Positions 26,649 through 35,915 are shown, numbered from the stretch's first letter. The stretch is DNA of 64,000 nt from Rhizobium favelukesii (GCF_000577275.2 NZ_HG916852.1:3041001-3105000); one strand, 5' to 3'. A program made the numbers and translations. The notes: generated by a model from the sequence alone, not told the origin.

Positions 26649-27623
26649 ATGGCACTGGCATATGACACAGCACACCGGCAGCAACGTCAGGGCGACGACA
26701 ATGGCGACCTCGTCTGGATACCTGGCCGGACCTTCGTGATGGGTTCCAACGAGCACTACCCGGAAGAGGCCCCGGCTCATCCTGTTACCGTCGACGGCTT
26801 CTGGATCGAGGCGACGCCTGTCACGAACCGCAAATTCCAGGAATTCGTCAAGGCGACCGGCCATGTTACCCTCGCCGAGAAAACGCCAGACCCGAAAGAT
26901 TATCCCGGCGCCCTGCCGAACATGCTGCGGGCCGGATCTCTCGTCTTCACACCGCCGAAATCGGTGACCGGCACGGACATCGGGCAGTGGTGGAAATTCA
27001 AGTTCGGCGTCAACTGGCGGCGGCCCTATGGCGGGCTGAGCGATCTCCGCGGCAAGCTCGACCATCCAGTCGTTCACGTCGCATATTGCGATGCGAAGGC
27101 CTATGCCGAATGGGCGGGAATGGACCTGCCGACGGAAGCCGAGTGGGAACTCGCTGCCCGCGGTGGGCTTGACGACACTGAGTTTGCCTGGGGCGACGAA
27201 CTCATGCCCAACGGTGTTGCGATGGCCAACACGTGGCAAGGCACGTTCCCGACGCACAGCACGAAGCTTGCAGGTAAGGACCGAACAACGCCCGTGCGTT
27301 CCTTTCCGCCCAACGGCTACGGCGCCTATGACCTGATCGGCAACGTCTGGGAGTGGACGTCGGACTACTGGTCCACGCGCCATCCGGAACCCGCGCCGAA
27401 AGCCTGTTGCATCCCAGAGAACCCCCGCGGCGGCGGGAAAGAGGCGAGCTACGATCCCAACCAACCGAACATTCTCATCCCGAGGCGCGTATTAAAGGGT
27501 GGCTCGCATCTTTGCGCCCCGAACTATTGCCGCCGCTATCGCCCGGCCGCTCGTCACGCCGAGCCGGAAGACACCTCGACCAGCCATGTCGGCTTTCGCT
27601 GCATCAAGCGCGTTGCAACCTGA
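26649..27623 (+). CDS. Formylglycine-generating (sulfatase-modifying) enzyme
   Basis: A 324-residue FGE-sulfatase (SUMF1-type) protein that oxidises the active-site Cys of type I sulfatases to C-alpha-formylglycine with O2 and copper. It begins WIPGRTFVMGSNEHYPEEAP, has the signature DLPTEAEWELAARGG at about 159-173, GYGAYDLIGNVWEWTSD at 224-239, and ends KGGSHLCAPNYCRRYRPAAR with the two catalytic cysteines Cys289 and Cys294, then STSHVGFRC. The start at 26649 is chosen because GGAGG is correctly spaced; a frame 36 bases longer is possible. It lacks a signal peptide, as expected for cytosolic modification before export. Its client is presumably the upstream arylsulfatase. Confidence 0.95.
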   Translation: MALAYDTAHRQQRQGDDNGDLVWIPGRTFVMGSNEHYPEEAPAHPVTVDGFWIEATPVTNRKFQEFVKATGHVTLAEKTPDPKDYPGALPNMLRAGSLVFTPPKSVTGTDIGQWWKFKFGVNWRRPYGGLSDLRGKLDHPVVHVAYCDAKAYAEWAGMDLPTEAEWELAARGGLDDTEFAWGDELMPNGVAMANTWQGTFPTHSTKLAGKDRTTPVRSFPPNGYGAYDLIGNVWEWTSDYWSTRHPEPAPKACCIPENPRGGGKEASYDPNQPNILIPRRVLKGGSHLCAPNYCRRYRPAARHAEPEDTSTSHVGFRCIKRVAT

Positions 27624-27637
27624 CTGGGAGCATCTCG

Positions 27638-28615
27638 ATGTCTCGATCTGTGCGCGTCTTCCTGCTTTTCCTGCTGCTCCCGGTGAGCGCATTCGCGCAG
27701 GAGCTTCCTTCCTGGAATGACGGCAAGTCGAAGCAGGCAATCGTGGACTTCGTCAACAAGGTCACCACGGAGGGCGGCGCCGACTACGTGGCGCCCGAGG
27801 ACCGTATCGCCGTCTTCGACAACGATGGTACGCTCTGGACCGAGCAGCCATTTTATTTTCAGCTTGGCTTCATACTGGATCGGGTCAAGGCGCTCGCCCC
27901 GGAGCATCCAGAGTGGAAGGAGAAGGAGCCCTTCAAGTCGATCCTCGCTGGCGATCTCAAGGGCATCGCCAAGAGCGGCGAACGGGGCATCGTCGAGCTT
28001 GCGATGGAGACCCATGCCGGCATGACGAGCGAGGATTTCCGCAAGATCGTCAACGACTGGTTTTCCACAGCAAGACACCCGAAGACCGGCAAGCCATACA
28101 ACGAGATGACATTCCTGCCCATGCACGAAGTGCTGGACTACCTGCGTGCAAAGGGGTTCAAGACGTTCATCGTCTCGGGCGGCGGCGTCGAGTTCATGCG
28201 CCCGATGACCGAGAAGGCATACGGCATCCCGCCTGAACAGGTCGTCGGCAGCACGATTACGACGCAATATGCGCTGGTCGACGACACGCCGGTCCTGAAC
28301 CGGCTCTTGAAGATCGATTTCGTCGATGATGGCCCCGGCAAGCCCGTGGGCATCAACAAGTTCATCGGCAGGCGCCCGGTCTTTGCCGCCGGCAATTCGG
28401 ACGGAGACTATGAAATGCTGCGCTGGGTGATGGCTGGCCAAGGGCCTCACTTCGCAATGATCATTCATCATACCGATGCAGATCGGGAATACGCATATGA
28501 TCGCAAATCTGACTTCGGAAGGCTCGACAGGGCGCTTGACGAGGCTGCTGCACGCAACTGGCTGCTCGTCGACATGAAGGCCGACTGGAAGAAGATTTAC
28601 GCGTTCGATCAATAG
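27638..28615 (+). CDS. Exported HAD-superfamily phosphatase
   Basis: A 325-residue protein with a signal peptide (residues 1 to about 20, SVRVFLLFLLLPVSAFA). HAD motif I is FDNDGTLW (Asp61, Asp63), motif II FIVSGGGVEF, motif III the Lys in the KPVGINKF region, and motif IV AAGNSDGDYEML. The overall plan is that of phosphoserine-phosphatase-like secreted HAD enzymes. The ATG at 27638 follows the FGE stop by 14 bases with GGGAG as ribosome-binding site, so it is co-transcribed with FGE. The substrate is unknown; genomic context suggests scavenging of phosphate or sulfate from envelope or exogenous esters. Confidence 0.88.
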   Translation: MSRSVRVFLLFLLLPVSAFAQELPSWNDGKSKQAIVDFVNKVTTEGGADYVAPEDRIAVFDNDGTLWTEQPFYFQLGFILDRVKALAPEHPEWKEKEPFKSILAGDLKGIAKSGERGIVELAMETHAGMTSEDFRKIVNDWFSTARHPKTGKPYNEMTFLPMHEVLDYLRAKGFKTFIVSGGGVEFMRPMTEKAYGIPPEQVVGSTITTQYALVDDTPVLNRLLKIDFVDDGPGKPVGINKFIGRRPVFAAGNSDGDYEMLRWVMAGQGPHFAMIIHHTDADREYAYDRKSDFGRLDRALDEAAARNWLLVDMKADWKKIYAFDQ

Positions 28616-28681
28616 GTCCCAGCTGGCGCTTCTGCCGGCCGGGTGCTCCATACCCTCGCTATCAAACGAAAGGAACGGACA

Positions 28682-29212
28682 ATGTCGGAACTCGTCGTGA
28701 TCGGCTTTGATGCCATGGATGAAGCAGACAAGGTGCTGCTGAAGTTGCACAACCTGAAGAAGGAATACCTCGTCGATCTCGAAGATGCTGTCGTTGTGGT
28801 CCGCGACGAGGCCGGCAAGGTCCATCTCAAGCAGAGCCTCAACCTGACAGCAATCGGCGCCACGTCGGGCCTGTTGTCCGGCTCTCTCTGGGGCGGCCTC
28901 GTCGGCTTGCTATTCCTCAATCCGCTCGCGGGCTTTGCGATCGGCGGCCTCGTCGGCGCAGGCACCGGCGCGATCTCCGGCTCGCTCGCCGACTATGGCA
29001 TCGACGACGAGTTCATCAAGTCTCTTGGCGGGACGATACCGAATTCCTCCTCCGCTCTCTTCGTCCTCGTGCGCAAAGCGCAACCGGAGAAGGTTCTCGC
29101 CGAGCTCCAGGGGCTGCGTGGCCGCGTCCTGAAAACCTCGCTGGCGCCGGATCAGGAGGAGCGGCTGCGCAAGGCGCTCTCAGGCAGCCCGAGCGAAGCC
29201 GCATCCACATGA
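28682..29212 (+). CDS. DUF1269 membrane protein
   Basis: A 176-residue protein starting MSELVVIGFDAMDEADKVLL with AAAGGAAC as ribosome-binding site. The DUF1269 layout is complete: an N-terminal ferredoxin-like domain (about 1 to 55, YLVDLEDAVVVVRDE), a glycine-rich hairpin of two membrane helices (about 68 to 105, GSLWGGLVGLLFLNPLAG), and a C-terminal domain repeating the first (SSALFVLVRKAQPEKVLAEL). The family is often linked to stress but its function is unknown. It lies 66 bases after the HAD gene in the same direction. Confidence 0.88.
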   Translation: MSELVVIGFDAMDEADKVLLKLHNLKKEYLVDLEDAVVVVRDEAGKVHLKQSLNLTAIGATSGLLSGSLWGGLVGLLFLNPLAGFAIGGLVGAGTGAISGSLADYGIDDEFIKSLGGTIPNSSSALFVLVRKAQPEKVLAELQGLRGRVLKTSLAPDQEERLRKALSGSPSEAAST

Positions 29213-29362
29213 TCCGCAGCGGCGGCCCTGCTCGCACCGAGGGTGGGATCGGGGCCGCTTTCGAAGCTGAGGTCGGTTCTTCCGATGGTTTGCGGTTGCT
29301 GCGAGGCCGCGCGATACTACTCCTCCTGATTGGCAGGCTGGCGCATTCGCGAGGGCGAAACA

Positions 29363-30385
29363 TTGGCAATCATCTCAACTGCGCCACCGCCTCGGAAATG
29401 GCGAGTTCTGGCACTCATCACTCGGTTCACCTTCCGGCTGGCAGTCACCGCCTTCACGGGATGGTTTGCCCTCGCCGCTTTCTACCAGGCCCCGTCTCCA
29501 TGGAAATGGCCGATCATCGCCGCCGGCTTGCTCACCGGACTGATCACCATTCTGACCGTCAGGCGGCGGCCGCTGCTCGTTGGTGTGCTTGTGCTCGCAG
29601 CAATGCTGGCGGTTTCCTACTGGTGGAGCAGCATCAAGCCAAGCAATGATCGGGACTGGGCGACCGACGTTGCCCACGGCGTCACCGCAACGATAGCAGG
29701 CGATGAGATCACACTGCACAATATCCGGAGTTTTCGATGGCGGACGACCGAAGACTTCGACCCGGTTTGGCAAACCGGGACGTATGATCTCGCTTCGCTA
29801 CAGTCAGTGGACCTGCTTAACTCGGTCTGGAGCAATCCGGCAATTGCTCATACCCTCGTCAGCTTTGGTTTTGCGGACGGTCGCTACGTCGTATTCTCGG
29901 CAGAGATCCGAAAGGAACGAGGCGAAGCGTTTTCGGAGATCGGCGGCTTCTTCAAGGAGTTCGAACTGGTCCTGATTGCGGCCGAAGAAAACGACATCGT
30001 CCGGCTACGCACCAACATCCGCCGGGAAACCGTGTCACTCTATCCTCTTCAAGTCTCCGCAAAGGTAGCACGCACGCTCTTCCTGTCCTATCTCGAGAAG
30101 GCCAACGCGCTTTCGGTGCAGCCCGAATTCTATCAGACGATCACGGCAAACTGCACGACCATCGTCTTCAAGCTCGCCCGGCTGATCGACCCTGGCATCC
30201 CGCTCGACTGGCGCATTATCGTATCCGGCTACCTGCCGGACTATCTTTACGACCGCGGCCTGATCCGCACCGACGTCCCCCTCTCGCAGGTAAAGAAAAA
30301 AGCCGAGATCAGCGGCCGGGCGCAAGCTGTCCCTGCGTCGAACGCCTACTCGAGGTTCATCCGGCCAACATTGGACGGCGGTTGA
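29363..30385 (+). CDS. DUF4105 (Lnb N-terminal-like) membrane protein
   Basis: A 340-residue protein with two or three N-terminal helices (FRLAVTAFTGWFALAAFYQ and LLTGLITILTVRRRPLLVGV) and a periplasmic DUF4105 domain: FRWRTTEDFDPVWQTGTYDL, FADGRYVVFSAEIRKERGE and the Cys/His-protease-like block TITANCTTIVFKLAR with Cys in the Asn-Cys-Thr motif. The start is uncertain: TTG 29363 has GAGGGCGA upstream and is preferred, and TTG 29330 is the alternative. DUF4105 proteins are papain-like NlpC/P60 relatives of unknown substrate. It is the last gene of the sulfatase block. Confidence 0.82.
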   Translation: MAIISTAPPPRKWRVLALITRFTFRLAVTAFTGWFALAAFYQAPSPWKWPIIAAGLLTGLITILTVRRRPLLVGVLVLAAMLAVSYWWSSIKPSNDRDWATDVAHGVTATIAGDEITLHNIRSFRWRTTEDFDPVWQTGTYDLASLQSVDLLNSVWSNPAIAHTLVSFGFADGRYVVFSAEIRKERGEAFSEIGGFFKEFELVLIAAEENDIVRLRTNIRRETVSLYPLQVSAKVARTLFLSYLEKANALSVQPEFYQTITANCTTIVFKLARLIDPGIPLDWRIIVSGYLPDYLYDRGLIRTDVPLSQVKKKAEISGRAQAVPASNAYSRFIRPTLDGG

Positions 30386-30570
30386 CAGCGTAGACGAGGC
30401 CGCGTTTCATGAGTTGAGTTGGCGCGGAGATCTTCATCCAGTGTTGCGACTGTTTTGGCACTCTCATTGCCGCAGTTGTTCGGCATGGCCGATGTGAGCC
30501 GGGCGCCGGAGGTTATAGACGAAGCCAGCTTCGCTCCATCGCCGTTGGCAAAGCCATTCCGGGTTCGAAT

Positions 30571-30921
30571 TTGTCGAGTTTCGAGGCCGCTTTGGTTTGT
30601 GTCCTTTATCCATATCAGGACCACGTGGGAAACGACGTTGCAATGGCGCACAAGGTCAATGCGCACCTCGACACGACCGAGTATGCGGCAGGTGAAAGTT
30701 GCTGGTCGATCGTTTTGGCAGGCAGTGAGACCATTGAGCTTGTCACGTTCTGGCGATCAAGCCAGCTCGACATTCTAGCAAAGCACGAGATCTCGGCGGT
30801 CGCCGCGGCGATGCTCCCGGAACATTTCACCCCAAGGGGCTGTGCCGACGGCGCAAATGCCGCCATGACCGAGATCGAGCTTGGCGATCGCACCTATGTT
30901 GTGCTTGGTGAGATCGACTGA
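30571..30921 (+). CDS. Hypothetical protein
   Basis: Up to 116 residues from a TTG; an ATG at 30643 would give 92 residues beginning MAHKVNAHLDTTEYAAGESC. The sequence has coding composition (WSIVLAGSETIELVTFWRSS, then IEIELGDRTYVVLGEID-like end) and may be a small alpha/beta domain. The family was not recognised. It is 185 bases after the DUF4105 gene and convergent with the TPR-protein gene. Confidence 0.5.
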   Translation: MSSFEAALVCVLYPYQDHVGNDVAMAHKVNAHLDTTEYAAGESCWSIVLAGSETIELVTFWRSSQLDILAKHEISAVAAAMLPEHFTPRGCADGANAAMTEIELGDRTYVVLGEID

Positions 30922-31055
30922 AGCTGCAACATCGATCCAGCGGGGCAGTGGGCAAATGCAAGAGGCTAGGCGCCTGTGTTGTCGCACGCCGTGATCATCG
31001 TGTGAGCTTGTCTGCCGAACCTCGCTGCGCGACCGCCATGGACGATCCTGCGTCG

Positions 31056-32795
31056 CTAAAAGGCGGTCGCCAAACCCTCGGTCTTGAAGCGGGCACCCGC
31101 TTTCGTCAGCCCTTCTTCGATGGCCGCGGAAAGTACCGGCTGATAGCGTCTGGGCGCCATTTTCTCACGGAAGGTCGTCTCGAAGTCCGGCGCAAGCTGG
31201 CGGAGCTCGGCAAGTCGCTGCACCGCTTCATCCGACCCAAGCTGCCCGAGTGCAGCAACCCGGAGGATGCTAATCAGGAAAGTACTGTCACTGACCTGCT
31301 CGCACAACAGCGAGGCCTCCGACCAATCCTTTCGTCGGTAAGCGTCCAATGCGAGCACGAGAACCGCGTCGCGTGGAACGACATCAACTGATCGGCCGGC
31401 ATCCCGCGCAAGAGAAACACCCGCATCGAAATAGCCTGACTGGAACAGCACGAGACCAAGTTTTGCCGCTGCATCGGGGTTGTTGGGGTTGAGCGCCAGC
31501 GCGCGGTTGCCCGCAGCGATCGCCGCGTCGACCCGTCCACTGTAGAATTGTGACAACATCAGAGCGACGTGAGCCCGATCGGAGAGCGGTGCCAAGGAGA
31601 CTGCCCGACTGGCAAGCTCGAGCGCACGTGCGATCTTGCTGTCGTCGGCAGCCTCCGCCTGCGCCGCCGCCAGCAACGCCGAGAGCGCTGCCGTTGCGTC
31701 GGCATCAAAACTGTTTGCTGCGATTGTTCGCTCCAAGCAATCGATCGTGCGTGCGAAGCTCGATGCCTTGCCATCGTCCAACTGGTATTCGGCCCGAAGC
31801 ACGCATGCATTGCCAAGCGATCCCTCAGAGGCGGTGTACGTTTCGATATTGTTGATGACGCCGCGTGTCGCAGCGAAGCGGCGTGCGAGTTGGGCAACCA
31901 GTTCATCTCGGACCGCTGCAACCGTCCTGCCACTGGTGTCGACGCTTTCAAGGCCGGATTTGAGAAGGTCGCCCGTCGCAGTGTCCACGATCTGCCACCA
32001 GATGCTGCGGTCGTCGCCATCACCATAATACTTCATGTCGATTGCATAGGCGTTCGACTTGGCCGGACGCAACACGGAGGCAAGCGGGCGTTCACGTCGT
32101 TGGGCTTGCGAAACGGTCAATGTCTGAAATTGCGTAAGGGCGGTCAGCAGCATGTCCCGAGTGACAGAGGCCTCGCCGCGCAACCCCTCATCGACCGCGG
32201 TCAGGGTGACTGCGACGGTAGGCTTGGCCGTCGTGACGGGGCGCGACGCATAAACGGCGACACCGCCGGCCACGGCGGCAATCATCAGCAGCCCCAGAGT
32301 TGCGGCCGTCACCCAGGGTCGGGCCGGGACAGCGGGCACAACCGCTGAGGGAGCTTGCTCGAGAACGAGATCTGCGGGTTTTCCGCAGGCAGTTGCGGGA
32401 TGCTCTCGATCATAGATGTGTGGGAAGCCCCCCGTAGACCGCGTGAAAACGGCAACGTAGCGCCCCCTCGGCAACTGAACTGTGACACCACCCTCCTCCC
32501 CGAAAGCCTCGTAATACTGGCTGAGAGAGGATCGCAACCGGCTGAGCTCAATGCGGACGATGGGATCGAGCGACGGATCGAAATTGCTTTGTCGGCCAAG
32601 CACATCGACGGCGATAGAAAAGGCTTTCACACCCTCCGCACAACCGGCGAATTGCCGTTCCACGATATATCTGAGGATGCTCCGGCTTCTTTCGGTGGCC
32701 CTAAACCGCTCGTCGGCGAGCAGACGGTCCAGCTCTGCGCGGGCTTGCGGGCATGCGACTTCGTGATCCCCGCCATGCTGTTCTTCAGCCTTCAT
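31056..32795 (-). CDS. Membrane-anchored TPR protein with N-terminal regulatory-type domain
   Basis: A 579-residue protein starting MKAEEQHGGDHEVACPQARA. Residues about 18 to 95 (LDRLLADERFRATERSRSIL, then DPIVRIELSRLRSSLSQYYE) form the compact helical domain found at the N terminus of many rhizobial cyclase-like and TPR regulators. One transmembrane helix follows at about 165-187 (WVTAATLGLLMIAAVAGGVAV). The C-terminal half is an adenylate-cyclase-associated-like periplasmic region with several TPR-like repeats (ALELASRAVSLAPLSDRAHV, AGNRALALNPNNPDAAAKLG). No cyclase catalytic domain is present. It could be a membrane-bound regulator or scaffold. It is monocistronic. Confidence 0.65.
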   Translation of the reverse strand: MKAEEQHGGDHEVACPQARAELDRLLADERFRATERSRSILRYIVERQFAGCAEGVKAFSIAVDVLGRQSNFDPSLDPIVRIELSRLRSSLSQYYEAFGEEGGVTVQLPRGRYVAVFTRSTGGFPHIYDREHPATACGKPADLVLEQAPSAVVPAVPARPWVTAATLGLLMIAAVAGGVAVYASRPVTTAKPTVAVTLTAVDEGLRGEASVTRDMLLTALTQFQTLTVSQAQRRERPLASVLRPAKSNAYAIDMKYYGDGDDRSIWWQIVDTATGDLLKSGLESVDTSGRTVAAVRDELVAQLARRFAATRGVINNIETYTASEGSLGNACVLRAEYQLDDGKASSFARTIDCLERTIAANSFDADATAALSALLAAAQAEAADDSKIARALELASRAVSLAPLSDRAHVALMLSQFYSGRVDAAIAAGNRALALNPNNPDAAAKLGLVLFQSGYFDAGVSLARDAGRSVDVVPRDAVLVLALDAYRRKDWSEASLLCEQVSDSTFLISILRVAALGQLGSDEAVQRLAELRQLAPDFETTFREKMAPRRYQPVLSAAIEEGLTKAGARFKTEGLATAF

Positions 32796-32926
32796 CACTG
32801 CCGCCCCTGCTGCGCGATGCTCAATGCCAAGTAGAACAGATGGGGTAATCGCGCAGAAAACAAGAGGTTGCAACACGAAATGCTAACAAAACCGAAACGC
32901 GATCAAGGCCGGCGCTGCCACTGGTC

Positions 32927-33226
32927 CTAATCCAGGAAGCCGTCTCCGCGCTCAAGACAGTACTTGACGACATCTGCCTCTATCTCTGCACAGACGATTT
33001 CATACTCATGGACCATCGCGTGGTTCGTATCTGCGACAACACTTCTCAACCGATCGAGCATGGAACTCGCATCTTCATAGGCTTCGCAAAGGCTGCCAAG
33101 AGATTCCGACTTCTCTCCGATCAGTTGAAGTTGCCCGCGGACCGCGGGCAGCTTCAGCATCAGACGGCGCAGGCCTCGCCGCTCAGCGCCAGTAGGCGTT
33201 CTTGCCTTGTCGTATTCCTTGCCCAT
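32927..33226 (-). CDS. Hypothetical helical protein
   Basis: A 99-residue acidic/helical protein starting MGKEYDKARTPTGAERRGLR. The remaining sequence is heptad-like helical (LMLKLPAVRGQLQLIGEKSE, then YEDASSMLDRLRSVV) and ends EADVVKYCLERGDGFLD. An upstream in-frame extension to 33379 looks non-coding. The family was not recognised and there is no operon partner. The 267 bases between its start and the cyclase gene hold nothing recognisable. Confidence 0.55.
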   Translation of the reverse strand: MGKEYDKARTPTGAERRGLRRLMLKLPAVRGQLQLIGEKSESLGSLCEAYEDASSMLDRLRSVVADTNHAMVHEYEIVCAEIEADVVKYCLERGDGFLD

Positions 33227-33493
33227 GAAGACCACCCCGGCTTCGGTCGGCTTCGTTTCATGCCACTTTATCGACCTGGCGATACGGTGGAAGTACGCAA
33301 CGGTAACAGACCGCTTTAACAGCTGACGCCGGCCCCCTGTTGCGTCGGCATTTACAGTCGTGCACTCGCATGGAACCAACGCGCCTGCAGCAAAACTTGC
33401 TGAACTCGGCCGAGTATTGATCGGCCACCGTACCAGTCACAGGCGGATCGGGGCATACTCAAATTCGTTGCGATAGGCGCGTGCGCGTTGCCC

Positions 33494-34780
33494 TCAAACT
33501 GGCATCAGCGTGAAGAGCTCCTGCGCGCGATTGACGCCTCGTAGTGCATGCAGCCCTATCGAATGCAGGCTGTCCATCTGCGGCGGTGGAATGATCGCCA
33601 CAAAGCTGGCCGACATCAGCAGCCGGCGCTGTAGCGACCGACAGAGAGAGACGATGCGGCTGACTTCGTTCACCGCTGGCCCGATGACCGTAAAATCAAG
33701 CCGATCCTCGCTGCCGATATTGCCGTAGAAGACCTCGCCGAGGTGAAGGCCGAGATAGACGTCGGTCACAGGCCGGCCCTCGATGCGGCGCTGCGCGTTC
33801 AGATCGAGCAGGCGCTTGTCGAGCAGCGAGCGGGCGTTGAGCGCCGCACAACAAGCCTCGCTCGAACGCCGGCCCTTGAAGATGGCCAGTGTCCCGTCCC
33901 CCATCAGCTTGAGCACTTCGCCGCCGGCTTCCTGGACCGACGAGATCACTGCGTCGGCATAATCATTGAGCATCGGAATGATCTCTTCCGGGTCGACGGT
34001 GTCGGAGATATGCGTGAAATTGGCGAGATCGGAAAACCAGAGCGCCGCCGAGATGCGCTCGCTTTTGCCGCGGGTGATCTTACCGTGAAGTACCTGGTTG
34101 GCCGCATCCTGCCCGAGGTAGACTTTGGCAATCGTGCCCGCCACGCCGCTGATCGTCACGCATTTGACCGCCAACGCCAGACAGGGCAGCAGATCGCGCA
34201 ACACGGCGATATCGCTGTCTGTAAAACCCTCGTTGGATCGCGTGGCGAAGTGCGAGAAAAAGCAGTCGATTTCGCCGATCGTCCCACCGTCTCCGAACCG
34301 ATGCGCCATGGCGATGAAGTCCGTGAAACCCGCGGCCTTCAAATCGTCAAGCAGATAAAAATCGGCCGGATCACTATTGTTCAGGTTTCTGCGGAGCTCT
34401 CCAAATCCTGTCGTTTCCAGATGGTGAAATGCGGAACGAAGCCAATTGTCGGCAATCGCGCCGGGGCCGGCGAAGCCGTATTCCGACACGCGCTCAATCG
34501 CCTCCCTGCTGTCCCAGCGGAACGCGCGCCGTTCATAGATCGGGTGCAGCGTGTCCATGACGGCCACGGAACGCTCGATCGGAAGTCCATTGATGCGGCA
34601 CTGTTCGCAAAAGCCGGCGAGCAGGTCTGCTTCCGCCACGCCCTTGAGCCCGCTCTGCATGAGCCAGGCGGTGATTTCTATGACGTGGCGATCGTCCACG
34701 GCTGTCTCCTGGAACCGGGCGTCCATTTTCTTTTTCTGGGCCGAGCGGCTTTGCCGGGTCGGATCCTTGTTGCCGGTCAT
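33494..34780 (-). CDS. Class III adenylate/guanylate cyclase
   Basis: About 428 residues. The N-terminal region (to about 225) is a non-membrane sensory domain typical of rhizobial cyclases (ITAWLMQSGLKGVAEADLLA, VMDTLHPIYERRAFRW). The catalytic domain starts about 245: ISAALWFSDLANFTHISDT has the metal-binding Asp, VLKLMGDGTLAIF the second, and LDFTVIGPAVNEVSRIVSL the adenine-recognition and transition-state Asn/Arg. It should make cAMP from ATP. The start is uncertain among MTGNKDP (34780), MDARFQE (34726) and a TTG overlapping the aaeA stop; none has a clear ribosome-binding site. It directly follows the marR-aaeBXA operon and may be part of it. Confidence 0.88.
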   Translation of the reverse strand: MTGNKDPTRQSRSAQKKKMDARFQETAVDDRHVIEITAWLMQSGLKGVAEADLLAGFCEQCRINGLPIERSVAVMDTLHPIYERRAFRWDSREAIERVSEYGFAGPGAIADNWLRSAFHHLETTGFGELRRNLNNSDPADFYLLDDLKAAGFTDFIAMAHRFGDGGTIGEIDCFFSHFATRSNEGFTDSDIAVLRDLLPCLALAVKCVTISGVAGTIAKVYLGQDAANQVLHGKITRGKSERISAALWFSDLANFTHISDTVDPEEIIPMLNDYADAVISSVQEAGGEVLKLMGDGTLAIFKGRRSSEACCAALNARSLLDKRLLDLNAQRRIEGRPVTDVYLGLHLGEVFYGNIGSEDRLDFTVIGPAVNEVSRIVSLCRSLQRRLLMSASFVAIIPPPQMDSLHSIGLHALRGVNRAQELFTLMPV

Positions 34781-34842
34781 CGGTGGGACGCCCGGACCGG
34801 TGAACTTACAGGTTGCGAAGGCGGCTCCTGGAGCCGCCTCGA

Positions 34843-35709
34843 TCAATTGACGATGGTGACGCTTGCCGTGAGACCGGCGACGAGGGCCGTGTCGTCGGGC
34901 AGCGCATCGAGCGCCACACGTACCGGCACGCGCTGAGCCAGCCGAACCCAGGTGAAAGTCGGGGTAACATTGGCGAGCTGGGCGCCGGAATCGCTTCGCT
35001 CCCGGTCCTCGATGCCGCCGGCGATGCCGTCGACATGCCCCTTGAGAGGCGTCTTGCTGCCCATCAGATAGACGAGCGCGGGATCGCCGATCTTGATGCG
35101 GTCCAGCTTATTCTCTTCGAAATAGCCCGCCACGTAATAGGAATCGCTGTCGATCAACGCGGTCACAGCAGTGCCAGCCGCTACATAATTGCCGGGCTTC
35201 ATGGAGAAGTTGGTCAGCACACCATTGACCGGCGCACGCACCACTGAGCGGTCCAGATTGAGCTTTGCGGTGTCGCGGCTGATGACGGCTTGGTTATAGG
35301 CGGCTTCGTCCTGTTGGACGGTTGTTTCGGCCTGCTGGATCTTCTGCCGCGTCACGGAGCTCTCGCCGAGTTTGCGATAAAGCTCGAGATCGCTTCTTGC
35401 CATATCGAGCGCCGCCTTGCTGCTCTCCATCTGCGTTTCGGCCTGACGCAGGGCGAGGGTAAAGCGCGCCTGGTCGATGCGGAAGATCACATCACCCTTG
35501 CGGACGGGCTGATTGTCCTTTGTATACACGTCACTGACGATCCCGGAGACATCGGCAGCGAGCCGTACGACGTCGGCGCGGACCTTGCCGTCCCGCGTCC
35601 AGGGCTCGTCCATGTAGTAATCCCACAGATGCCAGCCGAGCACTCCGGCCAGGGCAACGAAGGCGCCGGTGAGCAGGAAACGACCGGAATGAGCGAGAAG
35701 CGATTTCAT
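34843..35709 (-). CDS. aaeA: HlyD/AaeA-type membrane fusion protein
   Basis: A 288-residue periplasmic adaptor anchored by one N-terminal helix (LLTGAFVALAGVLGWHLWDY). The lipoyl/barrel-sandwich halves are DGKVRADVVRLAADVSGIVS at about 40-60 and VVRAPVNGVLTNFSMKPGNY at about 155-175, separated by a coiled-coil hairpin (about 75-150), followed by the beta-barrel block GYFEENKLDRIKIGDPALVY. This is the p-hydroxybenzoic acid efflux (AaeA/EmrA-like) subgroup. Its ATG overlaps the stop of the DUF1656 gene by four bases, so it is co-translated with aaeX and aaeB. Confidence 0.9.
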   Translation of the reverse strand: MKSLLAHSGRFLLTGAFVALAGVLGWHLWDYYMDEPWTRDGKVRADVVRLAADVSGIVSDVYTKDNQPVRKGDVIFRIDQARFTLALRQAETQMESSKAALDMARSDLELYRKLGESSVTRQKIQQAETTVQQDEAAYNQAVISRDTAKLNLDRSVVRAPVNGVLTNFSMKPGNYVAAGTAVTALIDSDSYYVAGYFEENKLDRIKIGDPALVYLMGSKTPLKGHVDGIAGGIEDRERSDSGAQLANVTPTFTWVRLAQRVPVRVALDALPDDTALVAGLTASVTIVN

Positions 35710-35915
35710 AATGACACCTTGTTCAAAGACAGCGCGATGGCGCCAAGCAGGCAGAAATACATGGCCGTATCGAAGAGCGGCCGATGCCAGACCAGTCGAT
35801 AGAAGCCGACGGAAGCCAGCAACCGCCGCAGGATGGCATTGAGGAGGTAGGCTGCGAATGCGATCGCTGCGAGCGTCGGGATGAAGACCCCGTAAATATC
35901 GATATCAGGCCTCAT
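35706..35915 (-). CDS. aaeX: DUF1656 (AaeX-like) inner-membrane protein
   Basis: A 69-residue protein with two predicted helices (IPTLAAIAFAAYLLNAILRR and PLFDTAMYFCLLGAIALSL). The opening DIDIYGVFIPTLA and the middle VGFYRLVWHRPLFD are characteristic of DUF1656 proteins, which always sit between FUSC permeases and HlyD adaptors. Its start overlaps the aaeB stop by four bases (ATGA), and its stop overlaps aaeA in the same way. It is probably a small structural partner of the pump. Confidence 0.9.
   Translation of the reverse strand: MRPDIDIYGVFIPTLAAIAFAAYLLNAILRRLLASVGFYRLVWHRPLFDTAMYFCLLGAIALSLNKVSL

Noticed and set aside
30560..30575. GGGTTCGAATTTG, resembling a tRNA T-loop
   Set aside because: No acceptor stem, D arm or anticodon arm can be built around it.
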